NCBI GenBank assembly: GCA_020636375.1
Contig: JACJXZ010000012.1
Location: 186,001 to 250,000 of the forward strand
Direction of reading: 5' to 3'
DNA from: Lewinellaceae bacterium
GTDB lineage: Bacteria > Bacteroidota > Bacteroidia > Chitinophagales > Saprospiraceae
DNA: 64,000 nt
A program made the translations under genes and the position numbers. Shown in pieces: positions 1 to 8,578 of this stretch. The first letter of the stretch is position 1. Each line of letters begins with the position of its first letter. The notes below the pieces were generated by a model. It was not told the origin of the DNA. It did not search any database and saw only the letters and a list, made by a program, of their open reading frames with translations.

Positions 1-504
1 CAGTCGCAGCCGGCGGGCAGCGCTTTCCTCCTGCCAGCCTCCGAGGACGGCTTCAAGCCCTTCCGCATGAAGGTGCGCATCGACAACCAGCCCTCCACCG
101 CCCAGATTTACAGCGTGCTGGTGGATGGCAAGGCTTCCTCGACGGAATGCGGTTTTGTCCAATACGACAACAAGGGCATTTCCGGCGTCAACTTCCGCTT
201 CCGGGCCAGCCACCCCAACGACTTCGCCACCTTCGGCTTCAACGTGGTGCGCGGCAACAGCGCCGACCCGCTGTCGGATGCCGACAGCAGCGGCATGGTG
301 GGAGCGTCTACTGCCAACTACGTGCTGGGTGCCGACGAGGTGTACCGGAATACCGTCAGCGTCGCCACCCTGCTGGGCACCTGCCCGGACAAGGCGGCCT
401 TCGCCGAACACCTGCACGTCAACGGGTTGCATACCAACGGCACCTCCATCCTGGATGACTTCGACGCCTCGGCCCTGGCGGCCTTCGCCCTGGAGCCGAA
501 GTAG
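1..504 (+). CDS. Partial CDS, C-terminal part of an unknown protein
   Basis: The reading frame is open from the first base of the window to the TAG at 502-504, so this is the C-terminal 167 residues of a gene that starts outside. I do not recognise the family. The visible part is rich in Asp, Gly, Ser and Ala and looks like a beta-rich exported domain, with Cys in 'TECGF' and 'LLGTCPD'. It ends in '...FALEPK' with no sorting-domain signature. An internal ATG at 67 exists but the frame continues upstream without a stop, so it need not be the start. A strong hairpin (513-556) follows the stop codon by 8 bp. Confidence 0.6.
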   Translation, partial: QSQPAGSAFLLPASEDGFKPFRMKVRIDNQPSTAQIYSVLVDGKASSTECGFVQYDNKGISGVNFRFRASHPNDFATFGFNVVRGNSADPLSDADSSGMVGASTANYVLGADEVYRNTVSVATLLGTCPDKAAFAEHLHVNGLHTNGTSILDDFDASALAAFALEPK

Positions 505-512
505 TTTTTTAC

Positions 513-556
513 CCGGCGAAACTTCCCAGGGCAATACCCGGGTGAAGTTTCGCCGG
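513..556. repeat. Hairpin just after the first gene
   Basis: Perfect 13-bp arms (513-525 and 544-556, CCGGCGAAACTTC / GAAGTTTCGCCGG) enclose an 18-nt loop that itself holds CCCAGG and CCCGGG. It starts 8 bp after a stop codon, which fits a transcript-end structure, but no T-run follows the right arm, so a classic intrinsic terminator is not shown. Confidence 0.5.
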
Positions 557-1208
557 CCGGTATTCGTGCCGCGATCATCCTGATCGCAAGGCCTCTTGCC
601 CAATGTTTTTGTGCCTCACGGCGCATTCGATCAGACCTCCGCCTGCCATTCGCTGTGGGCTACAGCCTTTGGCGCAGGGGCAAGCAGGCTACCGTCTGCG
701 GCGGCAGGATGATCGAACCACGAGCGAAGCCTTTGGCAAGATTAAGATGCTTATACTTGGTTGGGTGGTGTATTAAATCCGTTGAACTTTCGGTGCAAAT
801 GGAGAGCGGACCTCCAGGTCCGCTGAATGGATCAACGGATTTAATACACCACCCTTGGTTGCAATAGGTTTTGTGCATTAGGCCTCCCCGCCCCTCAAAT
901 CCCCTAAAGGGGAAGTCCACCCACAAATGCACTACTTGTCCCGCACACAAAGTGTCGGGAAAACCTATTGCCGTTGAGTATACATGAACAGAGTACTGAG
1001 AAATGGCGCTTTCAACCTGCCGGGTTTCAGGTTTTATCAGAGATGAGACAGCTTAGGTGCAAGGAGATTGTCGCGAAAATCGTCTCCGACAAACGCTGCC
1101 GGGTTAACTAATCCAGAGCATTGTCGAAAACCCGGCCGGTTGAGGCACCATTTACAACCGCCAATTCCTGCATACTTTGCCCAACCTTTGCTATTTTTAG
1201 CCCAAAAC
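557..1208. other. Repeat-bearing intergenic region
   Basis: No convincing gene. It contains the nested inverted repeat at 763-854. The segment 690-760 and the segment around 880-960 ('CCTCCCCGCCCC', 'AAGGGGAAGTCC') look like low-value intergenic sequence. Any promoter for the M28 peptidase gene should lie near its right end; I could not pick a clear Bacteroidota -33/-7 pair. Confidence 0.5.
763..854. repeat. Perfect 23-bp inverted repeat with nested palindrome
   Basis: The arms 763-785 and 832-854 are perfect reverse complements (23 bp). The 46-bp loop contains a second hairpin, AGCGGACCT-CC-AGGTCCGCT. The whole could fold into a long cruciform or RNA hairpin, or be a miniature inverted-repeat element. 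A GC-rich palindrome of the same form (AGCGGGCCT-GG-AGGCCCGCT) occurs near 42987-43006. Confidence 0.75.
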
Positions 1209-2771
1209 ATGCGCCATCTTTGCTCCCTCTCCCTGTTTTTCCTCTGTTCGTTTACCCTAAACGCCCAGAACCAGCCGCCGGCGGTAACCATACAGGACAT
1301 TGCGCTGGACGAAGAGAACCAGGCCATCACCCTTACTTTTGACATCGAAGACGCCGAAGGCGAAGACGTGGAAATTTTCTTCCGGGCATCCGACGACGGC
1401 GGCCAGACTTTCCGCCTCGGTACGGAAGGCGCTACGGGCGACATCGGCTATCCCATCAGCCCCGGCGCGGGCAAACAGATCAGCTGGAATTACAGCGGCA
1501 GCATTCAACAAGGAGGAGAATACGTCGTGAAAGTGGTGGCTGACGACCGTTACTTAATCGACATCCAGGACATGGCGGATCAGGTGGACAGCAACCTCCT
1601 GCGCGAGCGCCTCGGCCACATCGTTGGCAGGCGGCACTACTCCCTGGCGCTGGACAAGCTCAACGAAACCCGGGACACCATCGAACGGGCCTTCCAGGAG
1701 TACGGCCTGCAAACCTACCGGCAGCAATTCCCCTATCTGATCACCAGCGGGCAGAACATCATCGGCAGCCTGCCCGGCGCCACTGACGACGCGGCGGTGA
1801 TCATCGTCGACGGGCACTACGACACCGTCGCCGGCTCCCCGGGGGCAGACGACAACGGGACCGCCGTCATCGGCGTGCTGGAAGCGGCGCGTATCCTGTC
1901 CCGATACCGCTTTGCGCGGACCATCCGCTTCATCGGGTTCGACCTGGAAGAAGCGGGGCTGCGGGGCAGCCGGTACTATGTGGAAAACCGGAACCTGGAC
2001 GAAGACATACAGGGCGTGCTCAACATGGAGATGATCGGATACTACAGCGAGGCGCCCAACAGCCAAACCTTCCCGGCCGGGTTCAACCTGCTCTTCCCCG
2101 GTGCTTACCAGCAAATAAGCGACAATGAATTCCGGGGCGACTTCCTGACCAACGTGGCGGTGCAGTCGTTCACGCCGCTCAGCAACAGCTTCCAGGAAGC
2201 CGCTGCCCGTTACGTACCGGAACTGAAAGTCATCCCCGTCACCGCCCCCGACAACCTGGTACCGCCCGACCTCACCCGCAGCGACCACGCCTACTTCTGG
2301 CAGGACAGCATCCCCGCCCTGATGCTCACCGACGGGGCTGAATTCCGCAACCCCAACTACCACCGCAGCAGCGACACCCTGGAGACGATCAACTTCACCT
2401 TCATGAGCCGGGTGGTGAAGGCCGTCATCGCCACTGCCGCCGGGCTGGCAGAGCCGCAGCACAGCGGGGAGGCTATGGCGACGGTGCAAATCACTACCGG
2501 CGAAGAGCACCTGCACCAACTGGATTGCTTCTATACCGTATCTCCGAACCCCGTCCGGGGGGAATTGCGCCTGCGGTTCGGGCCGTGCCGGGAAGGCCGG
2601 CTGGAGGCAGAACTGCTCAGCCTCTCCGGGCAAAGAGTGCGGCAGCAGGAAATACGGCCACAGGACGGAGATGTGGTGATGGCAACGGACGGCCTGCCGC
2701 CGGGCGTGTACTGGCTGCAACTGGGCGATGGGGTTTATTTCAGCGGGCAGAAAGTGGTGGTGGGAAGGTAG
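1209..2771 (+). CDS. Secreted M28 family metallopeptidase with T9SS sorting domain
   Basis: Zinc-dependent aminopeptidase-like enzyme, predicted exported. The start at 1209 is chosen because it gives a clean signal peptide (MRHLCSLSLFFLCSFTLNAQ); the frame is open further upstream. Residues about 25-115 look like an Ig-like beta domain. The M28 core follows: 'DGHYDTV' (His203, Asp205), 'SPGADDNG' (Asp214/215), 'GFDLEEAG' (Glu247/248), and a late His in 'PNYHRSSDT'. These are the expected zinc ligands and catalytic Glu. The last 80 residues ('YTVSPNPVRGELRLRF...GVYWLQLGDG...GQKVVVGR') are a type A Por/T9SS C-terminal sorting domain, so the protein should cross the outer membrane by type IX secretion and be surface-anchored or released. 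It stands alone, with no operon partner. Confidence 0.9.
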   Translation: MRHLCSLSLFFLCSFTLNAQNQPPAVTIQDIALDEENQAITLTFDIEDAEGEDVEIFFRASDDGGQTFRLGTEGATGDIGYPISPGAGKQISWNYSGSIQQGGEYVVKVVADDRYLIDIQDMADQVDSNLLRERLGHIVGRRHYSLALDKLNETRDTIERAFQEYGLQTYRQQFPYLITSGQNIIGSLPGATDDAAVIIVDGHYDTVAGSPGADDNGTAVIGVLEAARILSRYRFARTIRFIGFDLEEAGLRGSRYYVENRNLDEDIQGVLNMEMIGYYSEAPNSQTFPAGFNLLFPGAYQQISDNEFRGDFLTNVAVQSFTPLSNSFQEAAARYVPELKVIPVTAPDNLVPPDLTRSDHAYFWQDSIPALMLTDGAEFRNPNYHRSSDTLETINFTFMSRVVKAVIATAAGLAEPQHSGEAMATVQITTGEEHLHQLDCFYTVSPNPVRGELRLRFGPCREGRLEAELLSLSGQRVRQQEIRPQDGDVVMATDGLPPGVYWLQLGDGVYFSGQKVVVGR

Positions 2772-2800
2772 GGCTAATTACCAGCAGTGTTCAAGGTTAT

Positions 2801-2854
2801 GTTGTTGGTTGTCGGTTGTTAGTTGTCAGTTGGGGAACCCGATTGTTCCGGCGG
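2801..2854. repeat. Dispersed repeat copy 1 (about 54 bp)
   Basis: This segment ('GTTGTTGGTTGTCGGTTG' ... 'GGAACCCGATTGTTCCGGCG') matches the reverse complement of 43016-43068 with only a few differences. It lies in the gap between the convergent M28 peptidase and the small secreted protein gene. This is a family of intergenic repeats rather than a gene. Confidence 0.7.
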
Positions 2855-2962
2855 CCCCAAGGCCAAACCGGCAACAGACAGCATATCCCGTTTTTAATAC
2901 TGAAAAGCGGAATCCAACGTTAGGCCGACACTCTCGAAGCGGCACACTTTTCTGAATATCCC

Positions 2963-3340
2963 CTAATTGCTTGCCCCTCCCGCCTGCACCTGCCGTACCG
3001 TCACCCTTTCCCGGCTGTCGTTGGCCCTGCCGGACACCTGGACCGACTGGCGGGCCAGCAGGTTGCCGTTGGCGTCGTACGCTCCGATAAAGTAATTGCC
3101 CGGGCGGTTAAACTGAATGTTGGAAGCCCCGCTGCGATAGATGTTCATATCCTCGATGATGACGTACCGGTTGCTCTCGTAGGCCTGAATGCTGATCTTC
3201 AGGTAAGAATAATTGCCCATCGTGTAGCTCAGCCGGACAGCCTGGTTGGTGTGCGCATCCCCCTTGCTGAGCCGTATGCTCTGTGCGCTTAAGTGCATGG
3301 CGATGAAGGACAAAAGGATCGTGAATAGTAGGTTCCTCAT
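2963..3340 (-). CDS. Small secreted protein, unknown function
   Basis: A 125-aa protein with an N-terminal signal peptide (MRNLLFTILLSFIAMHLSAQ). The mature part is beta-rich, with 'FNRPGNYFIGAYDANGNLLARQSVQV' resembling a carboxypeptidase-regulatory or Ig-like fold in which a short peptide describes 'body, expression, decoration'. I do not recognise a named family. It lies downstream of the EAD11-TPR gene on the same strand with a 130-bp gap, so it may be co-transcribed or separate. Confidence 0.65.
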   Translation of the reverse strand: MRNLLFTILLSFIAMHLSAQSIRLSKGDAHTNQAVRLSYTMGNYSYLKISIQAYESNRYVIIEDMNIYRSGASNIQFNRPGNYFIGAYDANGNLLARQSVQVSGRANDSRERVTVRQVQAGGASN

Positions 3341-3471
3341 GATAGTTACGTGTTTGGGCCTTTTTCAGGCCTGCCGGAACTGTGGGTACAGTGACCGTTG
3401 AATATACCGCTTTTCCATATATTAATTCCAACAAGGCTGCGAACGTTACAAAGCGCCCGGCTGACAGGCAA

Positions 3472-5442
3472 TCAGGAGCCTGAGAATTTATCCTGGTAAG
3501 CTTTAATGGAATCGGCAAGTTCTTTCCATTCCTCTTCATTGTCCGTGCCGTTCTCATAAAGCACATCCCTGGCCATTTTCAGCCTGGCCCGGGCGACAGA
3601 GACTTTTCCATCGAACCGCGCCAGCAGAAGTTTGGCATAACCAAACAGCACGTTGCTGTAATTGAAGTAATGCGCCCTTTTATTATTCTGGTAAAGCTCG
3701 TCGAAATTTTGGATGGCCTTTTCGTAATACGTCCTGGCAAGATCCGTTTTTCCTGCCGAGGCATAGGCTTCGGCCAGGTTGTAATAAACATTTGCCAGCC
3801 CCTCTCTGTGTTGTTCGCCCTCCCGGCTGAACATCTGTTCCCGGATTTTTTTGGATTGGAGGAAATACCGCACCGCTTCTTTATAATTTTCCTGCAGCAA
3901 ATAGATACCACCAATGGCATTATGGCAAATGGCGATCGCGTCGTCATATTTTCCTCCGTCCGTTTTATTCAGGTGTTCGAATTTGGCGAGCAGGCCTTTA
4001 TATTCAAACAGCGCCTTGTCCAGTTCTCCGTTTCGGTATAAAGAAGACGCCATATTGTATTTAACCCGGGCTGCTTCATCCTGAAAGTTGGAGAAGCCGG
4101 CTTTTTCAAGATCATCGAAGTTCTGCTCCGCCTCTTTTAAATAAGCTACCCTTAGGTTGAGGTCTTCTTTATTCCGGTAGAGGTTCGCCAGGTTATTCCG
4201 GGCCATAGCCATTCCGGAACAGGCATAGTATCGGGTGGAGTGTTCGCTGCGCTCCCACCTTTCGAGGTGTTTCTCAAAGGATCGGATGGCTTCCTGGTAT
4301 AGCTCCGCGGCTTTATCCGGCAGCCCCTTCTCCAGATAAAAGCGGCCGTAGGAAAACTGAATGTTCCCGAGCAGCAAAAAATAATCCGGAGTTCTCCGTC
4401 CGGCTTTGTCGATTATTTTCTGAGCGCGGTCGAGCTGGTTTTGGGCAGAAGGCAGGGACTTTTCTTCCAGATAATAGATGCCCAGCAACAGGTACGTTTG
4501 CGCGTTGAGAAACCTGGAGGCCGGCGTGCTTTCGGAAATTTCGCTCGCCCGTTCCTTAGCGTGGATCAGGTGTTCTTTGCTTTCCCGGTGCCGCCCTTCC
4601 TCGATCAGCGCGCGGCTTAGTTTGTTCTCCGCTTCCAGCCGATAGAGCGGGGCGCCTGCCTTATGGGCGATGACGTTCAGCTGGCTGATGATGTGGTGGG
4701 CGTCTTTGAACGCCTCTTTTTCCAGGTACAGGTCGGCGATATGGCTGAGCACCAGGGTAGAGTCTTCCAGGTTGTCCACCAAAGCCAGCGTTTTCATCAG
4801 GCTGCTGCCGGCCAGCGCGGTATCGTTTTTCAATATAGCCCTTTCTGTTTCCAGCAGTTTTTGGTGAGCGGAACTGCTCAGAGCAGAAGCATTGGATCTC
4901 GGGCTCCAGCGCCATATTCCCCAAATGACTGCGGTGCCTGCCACCAAAGCAAAAATGGCAGCCACAACAAAATGGCGGCGCCTGAAATGGAAAGGCATAA
5001 CCGGCTTCCTGCCCGGGGCCTCCGCCTTTTCTGTAACTTCGATCTTTTCCTCTTCCGGCGCACCGCTCTGCTTTTCCCGCAGCACGATCCGTTCTTCCCT
5101 GCCGGAGGCGGCGGCGCTTCCAAAAGCCGGCGGCGGCGCTTTGTCTTCCCGGCTTGTTTTCTCTTCCTGTAAATCGGCAATCCTTCTGATGACGAGGAGC
5201 AGCGATTGGTTGATCCTGGCCCGTTCTATCCGGATTTCGTTGTCGGAAGCCGTTCCAAGCATCTCTTTCTTTTCCAGTTGGCCGAGCCGGTTGCTCAGGA
5301 TCACCACATCGTCCTCCAGGTCCGGCATCCCCCTGGCGCCTTTATTTTTCCCGATGTATTGGAAAATCCGGTCAATAGCTTTTCTCAGTTCTCCTTCAGA
5401 GATCAGCCTCTTGAGTTCGTCGGTGAGCGTTTTTTGGTCCAT
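3472..5442 (-). CDS. EAD11 domain, transmembrane and TPR protein
   Basis: A 656-aa protein. Start at 5442 (MDQKTLTDELKRLI...) is preferred because the EAD-like fold begins there; the frame is open for 30 more residues upstream. Residues 8-90 match effector-associated domain 11: 'LEDDVVILSNRLGQLEKKEM', 'GTASDNEIRIERARINQSLL'. EADs are small helical adaptors thought to bring effector and sensor proteins of bacterial conflict systems together by homotypic contacts. A basic/acidic linker (90-150) precedes one membrane span (about 157-177) and then tetratricopeptide repeats to the C-terminus ('ALAYHNAIGGIYLLQENY'-like units). Inferred role: membrane-tethered scaffold or sensor. No enzymatic effector with a matching EAD is visible in this window. 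Confidence 0.8.
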   Translation of the reverse strand: MDQKTLTDELKRLISEGELRKAIDRIFQYIGKNKGARGMPDLEDDVVILSNRLGQLEKKEMLGTASDNEIRIERARINQSLLLVIRRIADLQEEKTSREDKAPPPAFGSAAASGREERIVLREKQSGAPEEEKIEVTEKAEAPGRKPVMPFHFRRRHFVVAAIFALVAGTAVIWGIWRWSPRSNASALSSSAHQKLLETERAILKNDTALAGSSLMKTLALVDNLEDSTLVLSHIADLYLEKEAFKDAHHIISQLNVIAHKAGAPLYRLEAENKLSRALIEEGRHRESKEHLIHAKERASEISESTPASRFLNAQTYLLLGIYYLEEKSLPSAQNQLDRAQKIIDKAGRRTPDYFLLLGNIQFSYGRFYLEKGLPDKAAELYQEAIRSFEKHLERWERSEHSTRYYACSGMAMARNNLANLYRNKEDLNLRVAYLKEAEQNFDDLEKAGFSNFQDEAARVKYNMASSLYRNGELDKALFEYKGLLAKFEHLNKTDGGKYDDAIAICHNAIGGIYLLQENYKEAVRYFLQSKKIREQMFSREGEQHREGLANVYYNLAEAYASAGKTDLARTYYEKAIQNFDELYQNNKRAHYFNYSNVLFGYAKLLLARFDGKVSVARARLKMARDVLYENGTDNEEEWKELADSIKAYQDKFSGS

Positions 5443-5685
5443 TTGGGTTTCGATTGAAGGAGGATCAAGTCTTTGCCGCCCAAAGATTGTGAACGGCTTT
5501 AAAGAGTAAATATAATAAAAATCCTGTAACAAAATAAGGGCCGCAGAACAAATGTATAATGGCAGGCCGGCTCTGACGTTACGTCAGTTTTTCTTTTTTT
5601 TACGAAATTGCGAAATAATTGTTCCTTTTCCTGAAACAGGCCAACTCCATTTCCCAGCCTTTCGGTTTCTTTCATTAGCCTAAAA

Positions 5686-6098
5686 ATGAAGAAAAACATG
5701 AGCGACAAGATCAACCGACGAAGCTTCATCCAAAAGACGGCCGTTGCCGGAGCAGGCATGGCCCTCCTGCCCGGGGCCAGCCTGGCTTCCCCCGCCGTCG
5801 GCAAAAGCGGGAAGCCCCGTTCCAGGCTCCGCATCGGCATCATCGGCGCCGGCCTGCGCGGGCAAGACCACATCGACATGCTGCTGAACCGCGACGACTG
5901 CGAAGTGCCTGCCATAGCGGCATGGAGTTCGGAGACAAAGGCTTCTCGGAAGCCCGCTGGCGTACCCGGCACTCCGTCCACCGCAACGGCGACCTCTATC
6001 CCACTCACGGCATCGGCCCGGTGGCGCAGTACATCGGCATCAACCGCGGCAACCGGTTCCTGTCCCTCACCTCCACCGCCAGTAAGGCGCGGGGATAG
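5686..6098 (+). pseudogene. Gfo/Idh/MocA (GH109-like) oxidoreductase remnant
   Basis: The N-terminus has a Tat-type leader (RRSFIQKTAVAGAGMALLPG) followed by the Rossmann start 'RLRIGIIGAGLRGQDHIDML'. After 'CEVPAI' (about 5916) the frame turns to nonsense. Frame 3 from 5922 then reads MEFGDKGFSEARWRTRHS, followed by 'GDLYPTHGIGPVAQYIGINR' and ends TAG at 6096-6098. That second part is the middle of the same family. So an internal deletion joined the NAD-binding start to a later segment out of frame, and the C-terminal half is also missing. Family members are about 430-470 aa. An intact parent would have been an exported NAD-dependent glycoside hydrolase or oxidoreductase. Confidence 0.8.
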
Positions 6099-6178
6099 CT
6101 CCGGCAAAAAGAAATTGTCCGGAAAGTTGCGCAACTTTGTCGGGCCGCAGATTTGATTAAAAAATTAACGACGAACGC

Positions 6179-6616
6179 ATGCCAGCCAACCACGCTGTCC
6201 ACTTGCTGAGGCCGGGCGATGAAGCCCTGCTGATCCGCCTGGCGGAAAAATTCTACAATAGCCGCCTGCTGCCGGCTGAGGCAAAAACGCTGCTGAACCG
6301 GGCAGGGCAGTTCATGCTTTGTGTCCTGGAAGGAGACAACCTGGCCGGATTTTGTTATTTCCACATCCTGCCCCGCTGGTACGACGGGGTAGACGAAATA
6401 TTCGTCTATGACCTCGAAGTGAAGGAGGAACACCACCGAAAAGGCTATGGCCGCAAAATGTTCCGAAAAGTTTTCGCCATTGCAAAAGGCAGGGATATCC
6501 CGATCATCTGGCTGCTGGCGAAGGGTTCCAACGGATCGGCCATTCAGTTTTATGAAAAAATGGGCGGGAAGATACAGACAGAGGAAGCGGTGCTGATTGA
6601 GTTTTATCCTTATTAA
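6179..6616 (+). CDS. GNAT family N-acetyltransferase
   Basis: A 145-aa protein with a GNAT fold: 'DEIFVYDLEVKEEHHRKGYG' is the beta4-alpha3 acetyl-CoA pyrophosphate loop (pattern R/Q-x-x-G-x-G/A), and 'NGSAIQFYEKMGGK' is the usual C-terminal motif B. The 'VYDLEV.EEHHRKG' wording is reminiscent of AAC(3)-I type acetyltransferases, but the substrate cannot be read from sequence. It is the first of three consecutive GNAT genes; a 78-bp gap follows. Confidence 0.8.
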   Translation: MPANHAVHLLRPGDEALLIRLAEKFYNSRLLPAEAKTLLNRAGQFMLCVLEGDNLAGFCYFHILPRWYDGVDEIFVYDLEVKEEHHRKGYGRKMFRKVFAIAKGRDIPIIWLLAKGSNGSAIQFYEKMGGKIQTEEAVLIEFYPY

Positions 6617-6694
6617 ACGTGAGTTCGGGAATAGTGGCTTTGAAAATTAATTATTTAGGGAATTTTTACATCGGCAACAGTAATACAGGGAAAT

Positions 6695-7225
6695 ATGCCC
6701 ACCTTCGACATCATATCTATCAGGCTGGCAGAACGGCATGAACTGGAAACCCTTCGGGAAATCGGAAGGGCGACTTTTGCCGAGGCGTTCAGCGCCCGGA
6801 ATGCAACTTCAGATATGGATAAATACCTGAACGAAAGCTTCAGCCTGGAAAAGCTGGAGGCAGAGTTAGCCCATCCCGAATCCCTTTTTTTCTTTGCGGA
6901 ATTCAACGGCCAGGTAATTGGATATCTCAAGGTGAATTGGAGTGAAGCCCAAACCGAATCCTTACTGGATAATGCCCTGGAGATTGAACGGATTTACGTC
7001 CTGGCCGAATACCACGGAAAAAACGTGGGCAAAAAACTGTTCGACCAAGCCCTCCAACTGGCACGACAAAAAAAAATGGACGCAATCTGGTTGGGCGTAT
7101 GGGAAGAAAACACAAAAGCCATCAGGTTTTACCGGAAGCACGGATTCGTGGAATTTGGCAAACACCTGTTCCGTTTGGGAGAGGACGAACAGACAGATAT
7201 CTTAATGAAGCTTGAACTAAAATGA
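6695..7225 (+). CDS. GNAT family N-acetyltransferase (PaiA/diamine-type)
   Basis: A 176-aa protein. 'LREIGRATFAEAF' at the N-terminus, 'LEIERIYVLAEYHGKNVGKK' as the acetyl-CoA loop, and 'WLGVWEENTKAIRFYRKHGF' near the C-terminus fit the PaiA/spermidine-acetyltransferase-like branch of GNATs. The stop overlaps the ATG of the next GNAT by 4 bp (ATGA), so the two are translationally coupled. Confidence 0.85.
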   Translation: MPTFDIISIRLAERHELETLREIGRATFAEAFSARNATSDMDKYLNESFSLEKLEAELAHPESLFFFAEFNGQVIGYLKVNWSEAQTESLLDNALEIERIYVLAEYHGKNVGKKLFDQALQLARQKKMDAIWLGVWEENTKAIRFYRKHGFVEFGKHLFRLGEDEQTDILMKLELK

Positions 7226-7671
7226 CCATAGCCATCACAACCCTTGCCGAAGAAACCCTGCCTGCCCTCGCCCGCCTGGCTCTGGAACTCTGGCCGGAGT
7301 GCCGGTACGAGGAGGAATACCGGAATGCGGAAAGGCTGCTGCGCTCCCCCCACGATGCTGTTTTCCTGGCCAGGGCCCCGGACGGCGCCTGCATCGCCTT
7401 CATCCAGCTTTCGCTCCGCCACGACTATGTAGAAGGCACGGACAGCAGCCCGGTGGGCTACGTCGAGGGCATCTACGTGCAGCCGGGCCACCGCCGGACC
7501 GGCATCGCCCGGAGGCTGGTGCAGGCCGGAGAGGCCTGGTGCCGGGAGCATGGCTGCGCCGAGATGGCTTCTGATGCGGAGATCGATAATTTGGGCAGCC
7601 AGGCCTTCCACGAGGGCATCGGATTTGAAGAAGTGAACCGGGTGGTGTGCTACCGGAAGCGGATAGCATGA
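7222..7671 (+). CDS. GNAT acetyltransferase resembling aminoglycoside AAC(6')
   Basis: A 149-aa protein. 'SLRHDYVEGT..SPVGYVEGIYVQPGHRRTG', 'GCAEMASDAEIDNLGSQAFH' and 'GIGFEEVNRVVCYRKRI' follow the layout of AAC(6')-I aminoglycoside acetyltransferases, which transfer acetyl from acetyl-CoA to the 6'-amine of the drug. The match is from memory of family motifs, not a search. Coupled by ATGA overlap to the preceding GNAT. It may be a chromosomal housekeeping relative with another amine substrate. Confidence 0.75.
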   Translation: MTIAITTLAEETLPALARLALELWPECRYEEEYRNAERLLRSPHDAVFLARAPDGACIAFIQLSLRHDYVEGTDSSPVGYVEGIYVQPGHRRTGIARRLVQAGEAWCREHGCAEMASDAEIDNLGSQAFHEGIGFEEVNRVVCYRKRIA

Positions 7672-7772
7672 GAGAGGCCGGATAGCCGCCCTTTTTCATC
7701 AAAATCCATTAGCGTGGGAAAACCAGCACATTTGTGCGAAACGCACAGCAGCTTTAAATAACAACCCGCAAT

Positions 7773-8120
7773 ATGGCATCAGGAGACTGGAAAGCATTAT
7801 TGAAGGCCGTCCAGGACGGAGACCTGGAACTGGCCCGGTATTACATTTACGAAGGCGTAGACGTCAACTACGAACACCCGGAAATGATGACCACGCTCTT
7901 GATTGAATCTGTGCAGGCCGGCCGGGAAGAAATGACCGCCCTGCTGCTGAAACACGGCGCCAACCCCAGGCAGCGGGCGGGCTTTGGCCAAAAAACGGCT
8001 TTGGAAACAGCAAAGGCCGGCAAACAGGAAAATATCCTGCGCCTGCTGGAAGCGCACGCGGGCCCTGCCAGTTCAGGGTTACGCTTCTGGCAGAGGTGGT
8101 TGGCTTACCTTTGGCATTAA
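7773..8120 (+). CDS. Small ankyrin-repeat protein
   Basis: A 115-aa protein with about two to three ankyrin repeats: 'DGDLELARYYIYEGVDVNYE', 'TTLLIESVQAGREEMTALLL', 'KTALETAKAGKQENILRLLE'. No signal peptide, so cytoplasmic. Probably a protein-protein adaptor; the partner is not evident. A basic, aromatic tail ('RFWQRWLAYLWH') ends the protein. Confidence 0.75.
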   Translation: MASGDWKALLKAVQDGDLELARYYIYEGVDVNYEHPEMMTTLLIESVQAGREEMTALLLKHGANPRQRAGFGQKTALETAKAGKQENILRLLEAHAGPASSGLRFWQRWLAYLWH

Positions 8121-8156
8121 TTGGCCTGCTTCGGCGGCCACAAAAAGCAAATTCAA

Positions 8157-8357
8157 ATGAGAAAAATCACCTACTACGTCGCTATCTCCCTCGACGGCTT
8201 CATTGCCGGGCCGGACGGCGACATCAGCGGCTTTGTGCAGCAGGGAGAGGGCGTCAATCAGTATCTGCAGGACCTACAGGCCTTCGACACCGTCATCATG
8301 GGCCGGAAAACCTATGAATTCGGATACGCCTACGGCCTGCAGCCTGGCTCTTCGTAA
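8157..8357 (+). pseudogene. Truncated dihydrofolate reductase-family (RibD C-terminal) gene
   Basis: The ATG at 8157 opens MRKITYYVAISLDGFIAGPD, a standard start of the DHFR/RibD-like reductase family, and 'FDTVIMGRKTYEFGY...GLQPG' is the next conserved block. The frame stops at 8355-8357 after 66 residues, whereas the family is about 170-190 aa. The next 120 bp do not restore the rest in any frame. A short frame from 8373 (MQTIVVIDKAVQMLGYRPRR..., ending 8453) looks like the C-terminus of a different protein, suggesting a deletion junction close to the insertion sequence downstream. Confidence 0.7.
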
Positions 8358-8578
8358 GAAATTGAATCCATATGCAAACAATAGTTGTCATCGACAAAGC
8401 GGTACAGATGCTGGGCTACCGGCCCCGCCGGAATTTCGACACCTTTCTGGACTGACAATACTCTGTGGCGTTTTCATAACATGCTGAAAATCAAAGTTTC
8501 ATGCAGAGGCGCAGAGGACGCAGCAATTCCCGCTTTGGACAAGGTGACATCTTTTGAGGTACGAAAAAGGTGTCATCT

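Noticed and set aside
1554..2720. Long open frame on the minus strand opposite the M28 peptidase (388 codons)
   Set aside because: It is antisense to a clear peptidase, has biased composition (Val/Gln/Arg-rich) and no domain; it is a shadow of high-GC codon use.
8568..8578. 11-bp flanking repeat of the IS as proof of an 11-bp target duplication
   Set aside because: The target element already contains similar 11-mers, so the true duplication length may be shorter; kept as 8-11 bp.
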